From Gillisella vitis (GTDB lineage: Bacteria > Pseudomonadota > Alphaproteobacteria > Rhizobiales > Rhizobiaceae): a stretch of DNA of 64,000 nucleotides. How positions within the stretch are numbered: the first letter of the stretch is position 1; each line of letters begins with the position of its first letter. The stretch is from NCBI RefSeq assembly GCF_001541345.2, contig NZ_LMVL02000002.1, positions 372,001-436,000 of the forward strand, given 5' to 3'. The translations under genes were made by a program, and so were the position numbers. Positions 29,044 to 39,162 of the stretch are shown piece after piece. Below the pieces are notes generated by a model. That model was given only the letters and a program-made list of their open reading frames with translations, made no database searches and was not told where the DNA came from.

Positions 29044-30902
29044 TGGAAAACAACCGCAATTATCTCATCGCGATTGCACTGTCGGTGATGGTCGTCCTGG
29101 GCTGGCAGTTCTTCTACATGAACCCGCGGATCGAGGCGCAAAGACAGGCTGAACAGGCCCAGCAGGCCCAACAGGCAAAGACACCGGCCGCTCAGGCAAC
29201 GCCGGGCGCGGCCGTCAATGGTGCCCTGCCGGGTCAGACCCAGGCCAGCGCCACGACCAGCCGCGAAGACGCTGTCGCCAAGTCTGCTCGGGTTGAAATC
29301 AATACCGAAGCGCTGTCCGGCTCCATCAATCTCACGGGTGCACGGCTCGACGATCTTCGCCTGAAGGGCTATCACGAGACCGTCGACAAGACGAGCCCGA
29401 TCATTACCCTGCTCAATCCGGCTGATACCAAGGACGGCTATTTCGCCGAAATCGGCTTTATCGGCGGCGAGAAATCCGGCAGCGTTCCAGGGCCATCGAC
29501 GGTCTGGACGGTCAAGGATGGCCAGACGCTGACCGAAACCACCCCGGTGACGCTGACCTATACCAATGACGCTGGTCTGACGTTCAGCCGGAAGATTTCG
29601 GTCGACAAACATTACATGTTCACGATCGAAGACACGGTTGCCAATGCCGGGGGCGCTGACATCAGCCTCGCCCCCTATGGCCGTGTTACCCGCTACAACA
29701 AGCCCGCCGTTGCCTCTACCTATGTGCTGCATGAGGGCTTCATCGGCGTGATGGGTTCGGGCGATGGTAAGTTTGCCTCGGTCGAAGCAAAATATGCGGC
29801 TATTGAAAAAGAAAACGAGACCAATGCCAAGGCAACCGGTGGCTGGCTCGGGATTACCGATAAATATTGGGCCGCGACCCTCGTGCCGCCCCAGTCATTG
29901 GCCTATGATTCCCGGTTCTCCCATTTTACCGATGGCCAGGCTCGCTTCCAGGCGGATTACAAGAACGATCCGGTGACGATTGCACCGGGCCAATCGACCA
30001 CGCTGAAGACGCTGCTGTTTGCCGGCGCCAAGGAAGTGCCGGTCGTTGATGGCTATGCGCTCGACAAGTCCTGGTTCGGACAGGCGTTTACCAATCTGTT
30101 TGCCGGTGCCAAAGACACGGTGCAGCAATATGACATTCCACGCTTCGATCTTTTGATCGATTGGGGTTGGTTCTATTTCCTCACCAAGCCGATGTTCAAA
30201 CTGATGGACTTCTTCTTCCGTCAGGTTGGCAATTTCGGCGTGGCTATCCTGCTGACAACGATTGTCGTCAAGCTGTTGTTCTTCCCGCTGGCCAGCAAGC
30301 AATATGCGTCCATGGCCAATATGAAGCGCATGCAGCCGAAGATGGAAGAGTTGAAGGCCAAGCACGGCGATGACCGTATGGCCCTGCAACAGGCGATGAT
30401 GGAGCTCTACAAGACCGAGAAGATCAATCCGGTCGCTGGTTGCTGGCCGCTGCTGTTACAGATCCCGGTGTTTTTCGCGCTCTACAAAGTGATTTATATC
30501 ACTATTGAAATGCGCCACGCGCCGTTCTTTGGCTGGATTCATGACTTGTCGGCTCCAGATCCAACCAGCTTTGTCAACCTGTTCGGCCTGCTGCCGTTCG
30601 AGTCGCCCGCCATGCTCCATCTCGGCATCTGGCCGATCATCATGGGCATCACCATGTTCGTGCAGATGCGTATGAACCCGACGCCGCCGGACCCGACCCA
30701 GGCCATGCTGTTCAACTGGATGCCGCTGGTCTTCACCTTCATGCTCGGGTCTTTCCCGGCTGGTCTGGTGATTTACTGGGCATGGAACAATACCCTGTCG
30801 GTCTTGCAGCAATCGATCATCATGAAACGTCACGGTGTGAAGATCGAACTGTTTGATAATCTCAAGGGGCTTTTCCAGCGAAAATCCGCTAAGACGAAAT
30901 AA
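29040..30902 (+). CDS. yidC: Membrane protein insertase YidC
   Basis: 620 residues. An N-terminal anchor helix (about 7-25), a Gln/Ala-rich stretch, the large periplasmic beta domain (to about 350) and the conserved five-helix insertase core (about 370-600) with [15 protein letters not shown]. It inserts inner-membrane proteins alone or with Sec. Two adjacent ATG codons (29040 and 29043) are possible starts. The rpmH-rnpA-yidC unit ends at a strong terminator. Confidence 0.97.
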   Translation: MMENNRNYLIAIALSVMVVLGWQFFYMNPRIEAQRQAEQAQQAQQAKTPAAQATPGAAVNGALPGQTQASATTSREDAVAKSARVEINTEALSGSINLTGARLDDLRLKGYHETVDKTSPIITLLNPADTKDGYFAEIGFIGGEKSGSVPGPSTVWTVKDGQTLTETTPVTLTYTNDAGLTFSRKISVDKHYMFTIEDTVANAGGADISLAPYGRVTRYNKPAVASTYVLHEGFIGVMGSGDGKFASVEAKYAAIEKENETNAKATGGWLGITDKYWAATLVPPQSLAYDSRFSHFTDGQARFQADYKNDPVTIAPGQSTTLKTLLFAGAKEVPVVDGYALDKSWFGQAFTNLFAGAKDTVQQYDIPRFDLLIDWGWFYFLTKPMFKLMDFFFRQVGNFGVAILLTTIVVKLLFFPLASKQYASMANMKRMQPKMEELKAKHGDDRMALQQAMMELYKTEKINPVAGCWPLLLQIPVFFALYKVIYITIEMRHAPFFGWIHDLSAPDPTSFVNLFGLLPFESPAMLHLGIWPIIMGITMFVQMRMNPTPPDPTQAMLFNWMPLVFTFMLGSFPAGLVIYWAWNNTLSVLQQSIIMKRHGVKIELFDNLKGLFQRKSAKTK

Positions 30903-30920
30903 TCAGGCCAGATGACAGCA

Positions 30921-30950
30921 AAGCCCCGGCCTCGCGCCGGGGTTTTTGTT
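30921..30950 (+). terminator. Rho-independent terminator after yidC
   Basis: Stem AAGCCCCGGC / GCCGGGGTTT around a CTCGC loop, T5 tail, 20 bases after the stop. Confidence 0.92.
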
Positions 30951-30988
30951 TGATCGGTGGATCAGGATCTGCCGCAGGAGAGAAGACG

Positions 30989-31648
30989 ATGACTGTAACA
31001 AAGGCAACGAGCGACCAGCCGCTGTTCGGCCGGCCATGGATTTTTATCCGCGGCGTGCCATCGATGAAATTTCTGCCGCCGGAAGGCCCGCTGGAGATTG
31101 CCTTCGCGGGGCGCTCCAATGTGGGGAAATCATCGCTGATCAACGCGCTCGTCGGCCAGAAGGGGCTGGCGCGCACGTCGAACACGCCTGGCCGAACCCA
31201 GGAGTTGAACTATTTCGTTCCCGAGGGCTATAGCGGCGAGGGCGATGACCTGCCGCCGATGGCGCTGGTCGACATGCCGGGCTATGGCTATGCCAAGGCG
31301 CCCAAAGACCATGTGGATGCGTGGACCAAGCTGGTCTTCGACTATCTGCGCGGACGGGCGACGTTGAAGCGGGTCTATCTGCTGATCGACAGTCGCCATG
31401 GCATCAAGAAAAATGATGAGGATGTGCTGACCTTGCTCGACAAGGCGGCGATGTCCTACCAGATCGTGCTGACCAAGACCGATAAGATCAAGGAGGCGGG
31501 CGTGCCGCGCCTGGTCGAGGAAACGCTCGAGAAAATCCGCAAGCGTCCGGCGGCCTATCCCTTCGTCCTATCGACGTCCTCGGAAAAGGACAACGGATTG
31601 AAAGAATTGCGTGCGGCGATTTGCGAAGCCGTCGGGCATTTCGGCTGA
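30989..31648 (+). CDS. engB: Ribosome biogenesis GTPase EngB (YsxC/YihA)
   Basis: 219-residue GTPase for 50S assembly. G1 GRSNVGKSS at 41-49, G3 DMPGYG, G4 TKTDK, G5 STSSEK are all present. AGGAG 10 bases before the ATG at 30989 marks the start over the upstream ATG. In relatives I recall argB as the next gene; here an opposite-strand sigma/anti-sigma/FAS1 module lies between them. Confidence 0.96.
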   Translation: MTVTKATSDQPLFGRPWIFIRGVPSMKFLPPEGPLEIAFAGRSNVGKSSLINALVGQKGLARTSNTPGRTQELNYFVPEGYSGEGDDLPPMALVDMPGYGYAKAPKDHVDAWTKLVFDYLRGRATLKRVYLLIDSRHGIKKNDEDVLTLLDKAAMSYQIVLTKTDKIKEAGVPRLVEETLEKIRKRPAAYPFVLSTSSEKDNGLKELRAAICEAVGHFG

Positions 31649-31731
31649 TGTCATGAGCCTCCCGGCCTTGGCGTAACCGCCGGGCTTGCGGGTGGAGGCT
31701 TTGTCTTCTTGTATTTGGCTGGCGAAATGGC

Positions 31732-31770
31732 AAAAAAAGCCCGGCGGTAGGTGGCACTCTACCGCCGGGC
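31732..31770 (-). terminator. Terminator of the FAS1 gene (minus strand)
   Basis: Perfect 12-bp stem GCCCGGCGGTAG / CTACCGCCGGGC with an 8-base loop. On the minus strand it is followed by seven T, so it ends the FAS1 transcript. Confidence 0.9.
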
Positions 31771-31842
31771 ACTGCCGAAACTGCCAGTCTTTACCAGAAA
31801 ATTGGCCCGCCAGCCGCTCTTCCAGGTCGGACTGTGAGGGGG

Positions 31843-32400
31843 TTACATCTTCGGCAGCAAGACCTTGTCGATGACGTGGATAACGCCATTCGACTGTTTC
31901 ACATCGGCGATGGTTACATGGGCAACGCCACCGGTCTCATCCGTCAGGGTGATCTTGCCCTTGGATTCCTTGGCCTTCAGCACGCAGCCGCCAACCGTCT
32001 TGACGTCATGCTCGCCACCATCGTCCTTGATCATTTTTTCGATGGCCGTGGACATCGCATCAGCGGCAACCACGTGGCATGTCAGCACCTTCGTCAACTT
32101 TTCCTTGTTTTCCGGCTTCAACAGGGTTTCCACCGTGCCCTTCGGCAATTTGTCAAAGGCTTCGTTGGTGGGCGCAAAGACCGTGAAGGGGCCTTTGCCC
32201 TCCAGTGTTTCGACCAAGCCAGCCGCCTTGACCGCGGCGACAAGGGTCGTGTGATCCTTGGAATTCACGGCATTTTCAACGATATTCTTGTTTTCATACA
32301 TGGCGGCGCCACCGACCATCGGGTTCTTGGCAAAGGCCACGGCGCTTCCGGCCGCAATGATGGAAACGGCGGCCAGCAGGCGAAGGGTGGTCTTGGTCAT
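31843..32400 (-). CDS. Secreted fasciclin (FAS1) domain protein
   Basis: 185 residues: signal peptide (1-24, ending AVAFA-K) and one FAS1 domain (about 38-183) with the H1 and H2 conserved stretches (GPFTVFAPTNEAFDKLP and NGVIHVIDKVLLP). FAS1 proteins act in adhesion or at the cell surface; the role here is unknown. It lies downstream of an ECF sigma / RskA-like anti-sigma pair on the same strand, 254 bases after the anti-sigma stop, so is a likely target of that sigma factor. It has its own terminator. Confidence 0.92.
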   Translation of the reverse strand: MTKTTLRLLAAVSIIAAGSAVAFAKNPMVGGAAMYENKNIVENAVNSKDHTTLVAAVKAAGLVETLEGKGPFTVFAPTNEAFDKLPKGTVETLLKPENKEKLTKVLTCHVVAADAMSTAIEKMIKDDGGEHDVKTVGGCVLKAKESKGKITLTDETGGVAHVTIADVKQSNGVIHVIDKVLLPKM

Positions 32401-32654
32401 GGGTCTAGGTCCTCTTCCCGGTTGATTATGTCTTTGGCTCGCATGGCCGCTGGCCGGATCGGCCAGAAACCATGCAGCAGATTGAAAACCGTTACAGCAG
32501 CCTTGGATGGCGTCGTCAGACGCAGGCCGTTATAACGTCCCCGCGCAATGGCGGGGACAATGGTAAAGACGGAGGTTCGGGAAAAAGAGTTTCAGGGTCT
32601 GCGCAGAAAAGTAAAAATGACTTTTAATATTTTGATTTTAAAACGCTATTTCTC

Positions 32655-33377
32655 TTAAGGAATATGAGTTTTGCCGGAAGCGATCACCGGTCCCGTGGCA
32701 GTTCCCGTCGGCGAGCCGCCGAAAGGCTCGATGCTGACGGCGAGCGTGACGCCATCCTTCAGACGCGGACGCATGCTGTAGGGAACCAGGAATTCACCCT
32801 CGCCCGATTGCGGGAGCACGCCAAGCGAGCGTGGTGGCTTATTCGCCTCGACCATCCATAATTCCAGCGATTTCTGGCCCTCGGCACGCGACGCGACCGG
32901 CGTAACGCGCAGCCGTCCGCTTTGCCGGTCATAGCTGGCAACCAGCGACAAATCTGCATTTTGAGTTTCCAGATCCGCCACCAGCGGACGCGCAGCGTAG
33001 CGGCTTTCCCACATGCCAAGCTCGACGCCGACCAGGCTGGCGACTGCGATCAGACTGGTTAACGACAGGCCACGCCAGAAGGGGACGGAATGCCAAAGTC
33101 TCACCCAGGGACCAGCCTGGCCGGTGCTCCGGTCGGTAAACAACTGGGCTTCCAACTTCTGGAAACTTTCCGGCCGTGGCAATTCCACGCCATAATCGTC
33201 ATTGAACTGTGAAAGGTTTTCCTCCCAGCGCTGGACGATGGCGGCGAAGGGCCTATCCCGCTTCAGCCGAGCTTCTACCTCAACGCGGCCTTTGGCCGAA
33301 AGCACGCCCAGCACATATTCCCCCGCCAGAACCTCGTCTCTGGAGCGGTCCCCCTTGCTCTGATCCGGTGTCGTCAT
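32655..33377 (-). CDS. RskA-like anti-sigma factor
   Basis: 240 residues: a cytoplasmic N-terminal anti-sigma domain (about 1-95; SRDEVLAGEYVLGVLSAKGR, family typical), one membrane helix (about 113-137) and a periplasmic RskA domain with a beta-rich core (LELWMVEANKPPRSLGVLP). Proteins of this type hold an ECF sigma factor at the membrane until cleaved. The ATG overlaps the sigma stop (ATGA), so production is coupled. Its sensed signal is unknown. Confidence 0.92.
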   Translation of the reverse strand: MTTPDQSKGDRSRDEVLAGEYVLGVLSAKGRVEVEARLKRDRPFAAIVQRWEENLSQFNDDYGVELPRPESFQKLEAQLFTDRSTGQAGPWVRLWHSVPFWRGLSLTSLIAVASLVGVELGMWESRYAARPLVADLETQNADLSLVASYDRQSGRLRVTPVASRAEGQKSLELWMVEANKPPRSLGVLPQSGEGEFLVPYSMRPRLKDGVTLAVSIEPFGGSPTGTATGPVIASGKTHIP

Positions 33378-33955
33378 CTTTCCAAGCACTCTCTCAATGC
33401 CAAAAGGCTGCGTCGCAGCCATGTCCTCATCGTGTTCAACGGTACATTGAACTGCTCCGCCAACTCCTGATAGCTAAGCCCCTCCACATAGGCCTGCCGC
33501 ACAGCGGCGGCGCGATCAGCTTCCAACGCTTCCATGCAGCTGTCAATCCGCTTTCCTTCACTGCGTATGCTGGCGGCCTGTTCCGGGTCTGGTGCGCTGT
33601 CGGCAACATGCCAGGCCTCATCCAGTTCTTCGGCAACCGGCGTCCTCATGCGCAGACGGTCGATGCAATGGTAACGGGCGATCGTTCCAAGCCAGCCCAT
33701 GGCGTTACGACCCGTGGCAGCAAAGCTTTGAGCCCTCTGCCAGATTTTTACGAAGATTTCCTGCATCGCGTCTTCCGCCTCGCCCCTGTCTTTGAGCAGA
33801 CGGAGGCAGATGCCAAAAAGTTTCGGGCTGGTGCGCCGATAGAGCTCCGACAGGGCCATCCGATCCCTGAGTGCTATTTTGCCCAGCAATATCCCGATCT
33901 CATCGCTCATCCATGCATCCACTTCGCGTAATGGTTCAGGAATAGCTGCGCCCAT
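33374..33955 (-). CDS. ECF RNA polymerase sigma factor, SigK-like
   Basis: 193 residues with sigma-70 region 2 (LFGICLRLLKDRGEAEDAMQ, then EIFVKIWQRA) and region 4 (RQAYVEGLSYQELAEQFNVP then LNTMRTWLRRSL), no region 1 or 3, so an ECF type. GGGGA seven bases before the ATG supports the start. The RskA-type partner makes this like mycobacterial SigK. Upstream, AATCC-N16-CGAAAT on the coding strand is a weak candidate for autoregulation. Confidence 0.92.
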   Translation of the reverse strand: MGAAIPEPLREVDAWMSDEIGILLGKIALRDRMALSELYRRTSPKLFGICLRLLKDRGEAEDAMQEIFVKIWQRAQSFAATGRNAMGWLGTIARYHCIDRLRMRTPVAEELDEAWHVADSAPDPEQAASIRSEGKRIDSCMEALEADRAAAVRQAYVEGLSYQELAEQFNVPLNTMRTWLRRSLLALRECLER

Positions 33956-34056
33956 TGCAGTTTCCCCGTATCATTTCGATCAACAGTGCCGTCTGGATTA
34001 TTCCATCTGCCGTATTCTTGAGGTAAAAGGCGCCGAACCAACTGAAGGGATCCTCA

Positions 34057-34944
34057 ATGAGCGCCTCCGAAAGCCAGACCCAGGCCCGCCTTCTTGCGCA
34101 GGCGCTGCCCTTCATGCAGCGCTATGAAAACAAGACGATTGTCGTGAAATATGGTGGCCATGCCATGGGCGACGCCGAATTGGGCCGGGCTTTTGCCGCC
34201 GATATCGCGCTGCTGAAACAGTCCGGCGTCAATCCGATTGTCGTGCATGGCGGTGGCCCGCAGATCGGCGCGATGCTGACCAAGATGGGGATCGAATCGA
34301 AATTCGAGGGCGGCCTGCGCGTCACCGATCAGAAAACCGTCGAAATTGTCGAAATGGTCCTGGCCGGATCGATCAACAAGGAAATCGTCGCGCTGATCAA
34401 CCAGACCGGCGAATGGGCGATCGGGCTCTGCGGCAAGGACGGCAACATGGTATTTGCCGAAAAAGCCAAGAAAACCGTGATTGATCCGGATTCCCATATC
34501 GAGCGCGTTCTGGACCTTGGTTTTGTCGGTGAAGTGGTCGAGGTCGACCGCACGCTTCTCGATCTCCTGGCGAAGTCGGAAATGATCCCGGTCATCGCCC
34601 CTGTCGCCCCTGGTCGGGACGGCCATACCTATAATATCAATGCCGATACCTTTGCCGGCGCCATTGCCGGGGCGCTCAGAGCCGACCGCCTGCTGTTTCT
34701 GACCGATGTCCCCGGCGTATTGGACAAGAATGGCGAACTGTTCAAGGAATTGTCAGTGGCCCAGGCCCGCGCACTGATCAAGGATGGCACGATTTCAGGC
34801 GGCATGATCCCCAAGGTCGAAACCTGCATCGATGCGATCAATGCTGGTGTACATGGCGTTGTCATCCTGAACGGCAAGACGGCGCATTCCGTGCTGTTGG
34901 AAATCTTCACGGAACATGGCGCGGGCACGCTGATCGTGCCCTGA
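34057..34944 (+). CDS. argB: Acetylglutamate kinase
   Basis: Phosphorylates N-acetylglutamate, second step of arginine synthesis. 295 residues of the amino-acid kinase fold: KYGGHAMG near 28-35, HGGGPQIG near 66-73 and the C-terminal [17 protein letters not shown]. The N-terminal about 25 residues extend as in arginine-sensitive forms. Partners argD and argF are at 46-48 kb, so the pathway genes are split. Confidence 0.97.
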   Translation: MSASESQTQARLLAQALPFMQRYENKTIVVKYGGHAMGDAELGRAFAADIALLKQSGVNPIVVHGGGPQIGAMLTKMGIESKFEGGLRVTDQKTVEIVEMVLAGSINKEIVALINQTGEWAIGLCGKDGNMVFAEKAKKTVIDPDSHIERVLDLGFVGEVVEVDRTLLDLLAKSEMIPVIAPVAPGRDGHTYNINADTFAGAIAGALRADRLLFLTDVPGVLDKNGELFKELSVAQARALIKDGTISGGMIPKVETCIDAINAGVHGVVILNGKTAHSVLLEIFTEHGAGTLIVP

Positions 34945-35001
34945 AGCTATGCAGTCAGGCCTTCGGCGCCGCGCTGAAGTAAGCACGGCGCCGATCCGGC
35001 A

Positions 35002-35901
35002 TCAGAGTCTTTCCGTGACGGCGTCTGCCAGCGGAATAGCGGGCTGCGCACCAGCTTTCAGACAGGCCAGCGATCCGGCGACGGCAGCGCGGTGTAGCGC
35101 CTCCTCGAAGGCAAGACCCGCGTCGAGACCAGCGGCCAGATAGCCGCAGAACGTATCCCCGGCACCGACCGTATCGACCGGCTCAATGGTTAGTCCGGAT
35201 GCGCGCTCAATCTTGCCATCGCGGATGGCGATGACGCCTTCGGCCCCAAGCGTTACGATCAGGATTTGGCCGGTTTCGCTGTGTAGGCGGACAAGGGCGG
35301 CCTCGCGTTCAGCAGATCCCATATTTGTCTCTCCGGCCAGCCGCTCGAACTCTGTTTCATTGGCGATGACGATATCGGCCATTCGTCCCAGGCGCGCGGC
35401 CTCATCCGTCAGTGGCGCAATATTGAGGATGGTGCGGATTCCGGCGGCCTTGGCCTCATGCAGGGCGGTTTCCACGGCAGCGGCGGGAATTTCGAGCTGG
35501 AGCACCAGACTGTCATTGCGGGTCATGGTCTTGATTGCGGCGCTTGCATCGGCGCTGGTCAGGCTGCCATTGGCGCCGGGAACGACCGCAATCATGTTTT
35601 CGCCGTCACCGCCGACGAGAATGAGTGCGGTTCCGGTTGCTTCCGCTACAGTCTTGACGCTGTCGAGATCTGTTCCGCTTTCCTCCAGAAGTGCCAGTGC
35701 AGGGGCGGCGAACCCGTCCTTGCCGACCGCACCGGCCATCCGCACTGGCGCGCCTGCGCGGCGCGCGGCAAGCGCCTGATTGGCACCCTTGCCGCCGGCT
35801 GCGGTGGCAAAACCATTGCCAGCCACCGTCTCACCTGGCTTGGGCAGGCGGCTTGTGGTCGCAATGAGATCCATATTGATGGAGCCGAAAACGGTAATCA
35901 T
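35002..35901 (-). CDS. rbsK: Ribokinase (PfkB family)
   Basis: 299 residues. N-terminal VFGSINMDLIATTSRLPKPG with the GG motif AAGGKGANQALAARRAG near 37-53, and the C-terminal catalytic motif DTVGAGDTFCGYLAAGL near 246-262 with the catalytic Asp. It phosphorylates ribose to ribose-5-phosphate. AGGAG seven bases before the ATG. It may take up ribose released by the nucleoside hydrolase at 21131. A related PfkB sugar kinase cannot be excluded. Confidence 0.93.
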   Translation of the reverse strand: MITVFGSINMDLIATTSRLPKPGETVAGNGFATAAGGKGANQALAARRAGAPVRMAGAVGKDGFAAPALALLEESGTDLDSVKTVAEATGTALILVGGDGENMIAVVPGANGSLTSADASAAIKTMTRNDSLVLQLEIPAAAVETALHEAKAAGIRTILNIAPLTDEAARLGRMADIVIANETEFERLAGETNMGSAEREAALVRLHSETGQILIVTLGAEGVIAIRDGKIERASGLTIEPVDTVGAGDTFCGYLAAGLDAGLAFEEALHRAAVAGSLACLKAGAQPAIPLADAVTERL

Positions 35902-35987
35902 GGGCGCACTCCTGACGATGCTGCTTGAACGATGCGGGCCTGAAGGAAACCGGTCCGACTGATTCGGGCACTGTTTTGCGGCAGTGA

Positions 35988-37226
35988 TCAGTCTTCGTCA
36001 ACAAGGCGCAGCTTGAGAAGACCCGTCCGACTCTCGACGCTAGCATCTGATTGCGGTGCTAGCTTTGCCACCGGGTCCGGCGCGGCGGTAAAATCCATTG
36101 CCTCAATCTTGGCACTGCGCCGATTGAGCTTATCGGTCGAGGTCAGGATCATCTCGACATCTTTCTGGGCGGCCAGGAAATGGCTTTGCAGCTTACGTGT
36201 CCGCTCGTCGAGCCGCCCGAGGTCCTCCATGAGATGGATAACCTCGCCCTGGATCAGGTGGGCCTGTTCACGCATCCGCTGATCCTTCAGCACGGCCTGG
36301 ATGACCTGGATCGACAGCATCAGCAGGGAGGGTGAAACGATCACCACCCGCAGCTTATGGGCGCGCTGGACGATCCCCTCGAAATTCTCGTGGATCTCCG
36401 CAAAGATCGATTCGGATGGGACAAACAGGAAAGCGGTATCCTGCGTTTCCCCGTGCATCAGATATTTCTCGGAAATATCCTTGAGATGCACCTCCATGTC
36501 GCGTCGAAACTGCTGGCCTGCCAGCTTTTTCTGTTCCGGCGTCGTCCCATCGCGGATGGCGTTCCAGGCTTCGAGCGGAAATTTGGCGTCGATCACCAGC
36601 GGTGGCTGGCCGTTCGGCATCCGGATGGTGCAGTCGGGTCTTGATCCGTTGGAAAGCGTATCCTGAAAGGCATAGGCACCCATCGGAAGACCATCGGCAA
36701 TAATGGTTTCCATCCGGGCCTGACCGAAGGCGCCGCGCGTCTGCTTGTTGGACAAAATGGCCTGCAAGCCGACCACATCCTTTGCCAGCGACTGGATGTT
36801 GTTTTGCGCAGCATCAATCACCGCCAGCCGTTCCTGCAGGATACGCAGATTGTCATGGGTGGATTTCGTCTGTTCGGTAATCGTGCTTCCCAAGCGATGG
36901 GTCATGCCGTCCAGTCGCTCGTTGATGCTGCGGTTGAATTCCGATTGGCGGGCGCCGAACAGATCCGCCATGGTTGCAAGCCGGCCCTGCATTTCGGCTT
37001 GCGCCTGCATGAGCGCTTCCAGACGGCGATCCTCGCTTGCCTGCCGCTCGGCGGCAATCGCGGCTTCGAGGTCGAAATCATCCTTTTTCCGAAGTTTTAA
37101 ACGCAGACGCAGCCAGAGGGCAGCGAGCACAGTCACGGCCAGGATCAGCGCCAAGGCACCGAAACTAAACTGGTTTTCACCATAGGAGAATGCGGGTCTG
37201 CTGAGGGCGGAAAGCAATTGGTTCAT
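35988..37226 (-). CDS. rmuC: DNA recombination protein RmuC
   Basis: 412 residues: N-terminal membrane helix (about 24-42), a coiled coil (about 50-150) and the RmuC core (about 165-390; VIDAKFPLEAWNAIRDG, then DTAFLFVPSE). RmuC limits inversions between short inverted repeats in E. coli and has a PD-(D/E)XK-like fold. It is separated from rbsK by 86 bases. Confidence 0.94.
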   Translation of the reverse strand: MNQLLSALSRPAFSYGENQFSFGALALILAVTVLAALWLRLRLKLRKKDDFDLEAAIAAERQASEDRRLEALMQAQAEMQGRLATMADLFGARQSEFNRSINERLDGMTHRLGSTITEQTKSTHDNLRILQERLAVIDAAQNNIQSLAKDVVGLQAILSNKQTRGAFGQARMETIIADGLPMGAYAFQDTLSNGSRPDCTIRMPNGQPPLVIDAKFPLEAWNAIRDGTTPEQKKLAGQQFRRDMEVHLKDISEKYLMHGETQDTAFLFVPSESIFAEIHENFEGIVQRAHKLRVVIVSPSLLMLSIQVIQAVLKDQRMREQAHLIQGEVIHLMEDLGRLDERTRKLQSHFLAAQKDVEMILTSTDKLNRRSAKIEAMDFTAAPDPVAKLAPQSDASVESRTGLLKLRLVDED

Positions 37227-37677
37227 AGGCGCAATCTAGCAGGTCTATTGACGAAGACTAGATCAAATCATGAACAAATTCTGTGATTCCTGCCAGTTTT
37301 TCGGAAAGGACATCGGCAGGAATTCTATCAAATATTAAGAAATCGAAATGACTGGAGGTGTCAGGCCTTCATTGATGAGAGTGAGCAAGCCTTCCCCAGC
37401 CCGTTAACGCCAGCGGTTTCGCCTGTTTCAGATGCCCCCAAGTAAGGGCAGGGCTGCCAGCCATCGCCCATCTTGCCGTCTCCATTTCATCTTCTCGATT
37501 CGCCGGGCGCGCAGCTGCATGGCCAAGCGTTCTCCAAGGTCGTTTCAACCCACGTGAATTCGCGGCTGAATTTAAAATATGGAAATAAAATCAAATTGAT
37601 AGAAAAGCCGCAAGCCTCGCACAAGTTTTTATAGACATCAATTCGCTACGACAACAATTATACAGAAAGACCGTTAT
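37227..37677. other. Intergenic region before the FlgE-like gene
   Basis: 451 bases with no coding potential I can support. The last 120 bases are AT-rich; TATACA (37659-37664) could be a -10 box but no clear -35 precedes it. No flagellar-type regulatory motif was recognised. Confidence 0.5.
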
Positions 37678-38913
37678 ATGTCTCTTGCATCTGCAATGAA
37701 CTCATCGGTATCAGGGCTGACGGCGCAGTCCAATAAACTCACCTCCATCGGGGATAATATTTCCAATACGAGCACGACCGGCTACAAAGGCACGGAGACT
37801 GCTTTTTCGAGTTTGGTGAATGGCGGAACGACGTCGACGACCACCCAAACAGTGAGCCAGTCGGGCGATCTGGAATCGACCTCGTCGGAGACGGATCTTG
37901 CGATCGACGGTGACGGATATTTCGTTGTCCAGAACGATGAGGGTGATGTTTTCCTGACCCGGCAGGGAGACTTCGAAATCGACGAGGATGGTTACCTTGT
38001 GAACTCATCCGGTTACACGTTGCTGGGCTATTCCTATGACAATGGCGAACCGGCTTCTGTCATCAATGGTTTCGACGGTCTTGAACCGGTGAAAATCGAC
38101 ACCAACGAAGTCACGGCGTCGGCCACGACCACCGGCGAAGTCAGCGGCAATCTGGAAAGCGATGCAGAAATAGTTTCTGGGGATACACCGTCTTCGAACT
38201 CGGCGGATGCCACCTACACGGCGAAGTCTTCGATCGTCACTTATGACGAGCAGGGTGCCTCCACCCAATACGACATCTATTTCACCAAGACCGATGACGA
38301 TGAGTGGGAGGTTTCGATCTACCGCAATGACGAGGCTAATGACGATGATGACGGAACCAGCTTCCCCTATGATAATGGTGAGCTAGGCTCGACAACATTG
38401 ACCTTCGATAGCGCAGGGGACTTGGAAGACGGCAGCACGAGCACCCTGTCCTTCACCGATTCCGAGACAGGCCTTACGATTGATCTGGATTTTTCGGATA
38501 TCACTCAGACGGCCACCTCCACCAGCATATCGGGTAGCGCAAACGGCAGTGCTGCCAGCAGCTCGTCCGACTACACGATCGGCAGCGATGGCGTTATCAG
38601 TACCGTCTCTTCCGACGGAACCACGACAGATACCTATAAGATCGCTCTGGCGACCGTCGCCAGCCCTGACAACCTTGAGGAAGTCGACGGCACTGCCTAT
38701 CAGGTGGATGCAGATTCCGGTACCGTCGTCGTCGGCTTTGCCGGCACAGGCAGCTTCGGCACGATCGAATCCAGCACGCTGGAAAGTTCAAACGTCGACC
38801 TTGCGTCTGAACTGTCGGACATGATCGCCGCCCAGCGCGCCTATAGCGCTAACTCCAAGGTGTTCCAGACGGCAGCCGACATGCTCGACACCGTCATCAA
38901 CATGGTCCGGTAA
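37678..38913 (+). CDS. FlgE-like flagellar hook protein, isolated paralogue
   Basis: 411 residues with the axial-protein N-terminus (NSSVSGLTAQSNKLTSIGDN then ISNTSTTGYKG), FlgE-type middle (LAIDGDGYFVVQNDEG, then FLTRQGDFEIDEDGYLV) and C-terminal helix (AAQRAYSANSKVFQTAADML). So it is a hook or hook-like subunit that would assemble outside the cell. It is very acidic, rich in Ser/Thr/Asp and poor in Lys/Arg. No other flagellar gene is near; the main flagellar cluster should be elsewhere. A second hook form or a diverged paralogue are possible. The RBS is weak. Confidence 0.88.
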   Translation: MSLASAMNSSVSGLTAQSNKLTSIGDNISNTSTTGYKGTETAFSSLVNGGTTSTTTQTVSQSGDLESTSSETDLAIDGDGYFVVQNDEGDVFLTRQGDFEIDEDGYLVNSSGYTLLGYSYDNGEPASVINGFDGLEPVKIDTNEVTASATTTGEVSGNLESDAEIVSGDTPSSNSADATYTAKSSIVTYDEQGASTQYDIYFTKTDDDEWEVSIYRNDEANDDDDGTSFPYDNGELGSTTLTFDSAGDLEDGSTSTLSFTDSETGLTIDLDFSDITQTATSTSISGSANGSAASSSSDYTIGSDGVISTVSSDGTTTDTYKIALATVASPDNLEEVDGTAYQVDADSGTVVVGFAGTGSFGTIESSTLESSNVDLASELSDMIAAQRAYSANSKVFQTAADMLDTVINMVR

Positions 38914-39099
38914 CGGATCGCAGATCTATCGGCTGTCATCTCTCTGAGCTCATGGAAAGATTATGCAGCAGATATAAAGCGTTACAGCGTCGTCGCCCTA
39001 TATGGCGCATGGCGCTGCAAGGGGAGCAAAGGGAAGGCCCATTCCTTTACCAGCGCGCCACGCTTGATCGCCATCGCTCATTCCGATGGCGAGTCCCGG

Positions 39100-39133
39100 A
39101 AAACCTGCCGTGTGCCCGCACGGCAGGTTTTTC
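39100..39133. terminator. Bidirectional terminator between flgE-like and LOG genes
   Basis: Perfect 12-bp stem AAACCTGCCGTG / CACGGCAGGTTT, 6-base loop, T-rich on one side and A-rich on the other. It separates convergent genes. Confidence 0.88.
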
Positions 39134-39162
39134 ATTTTTGCCGGATCGGCCATCCCATACGA

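Noticed and set aside
31834..32535. Plus-strand ORF of 233 codons over the FAS1 gene
   Set aside because: Antisense to a clear signal-peptide/FAS1 protein.
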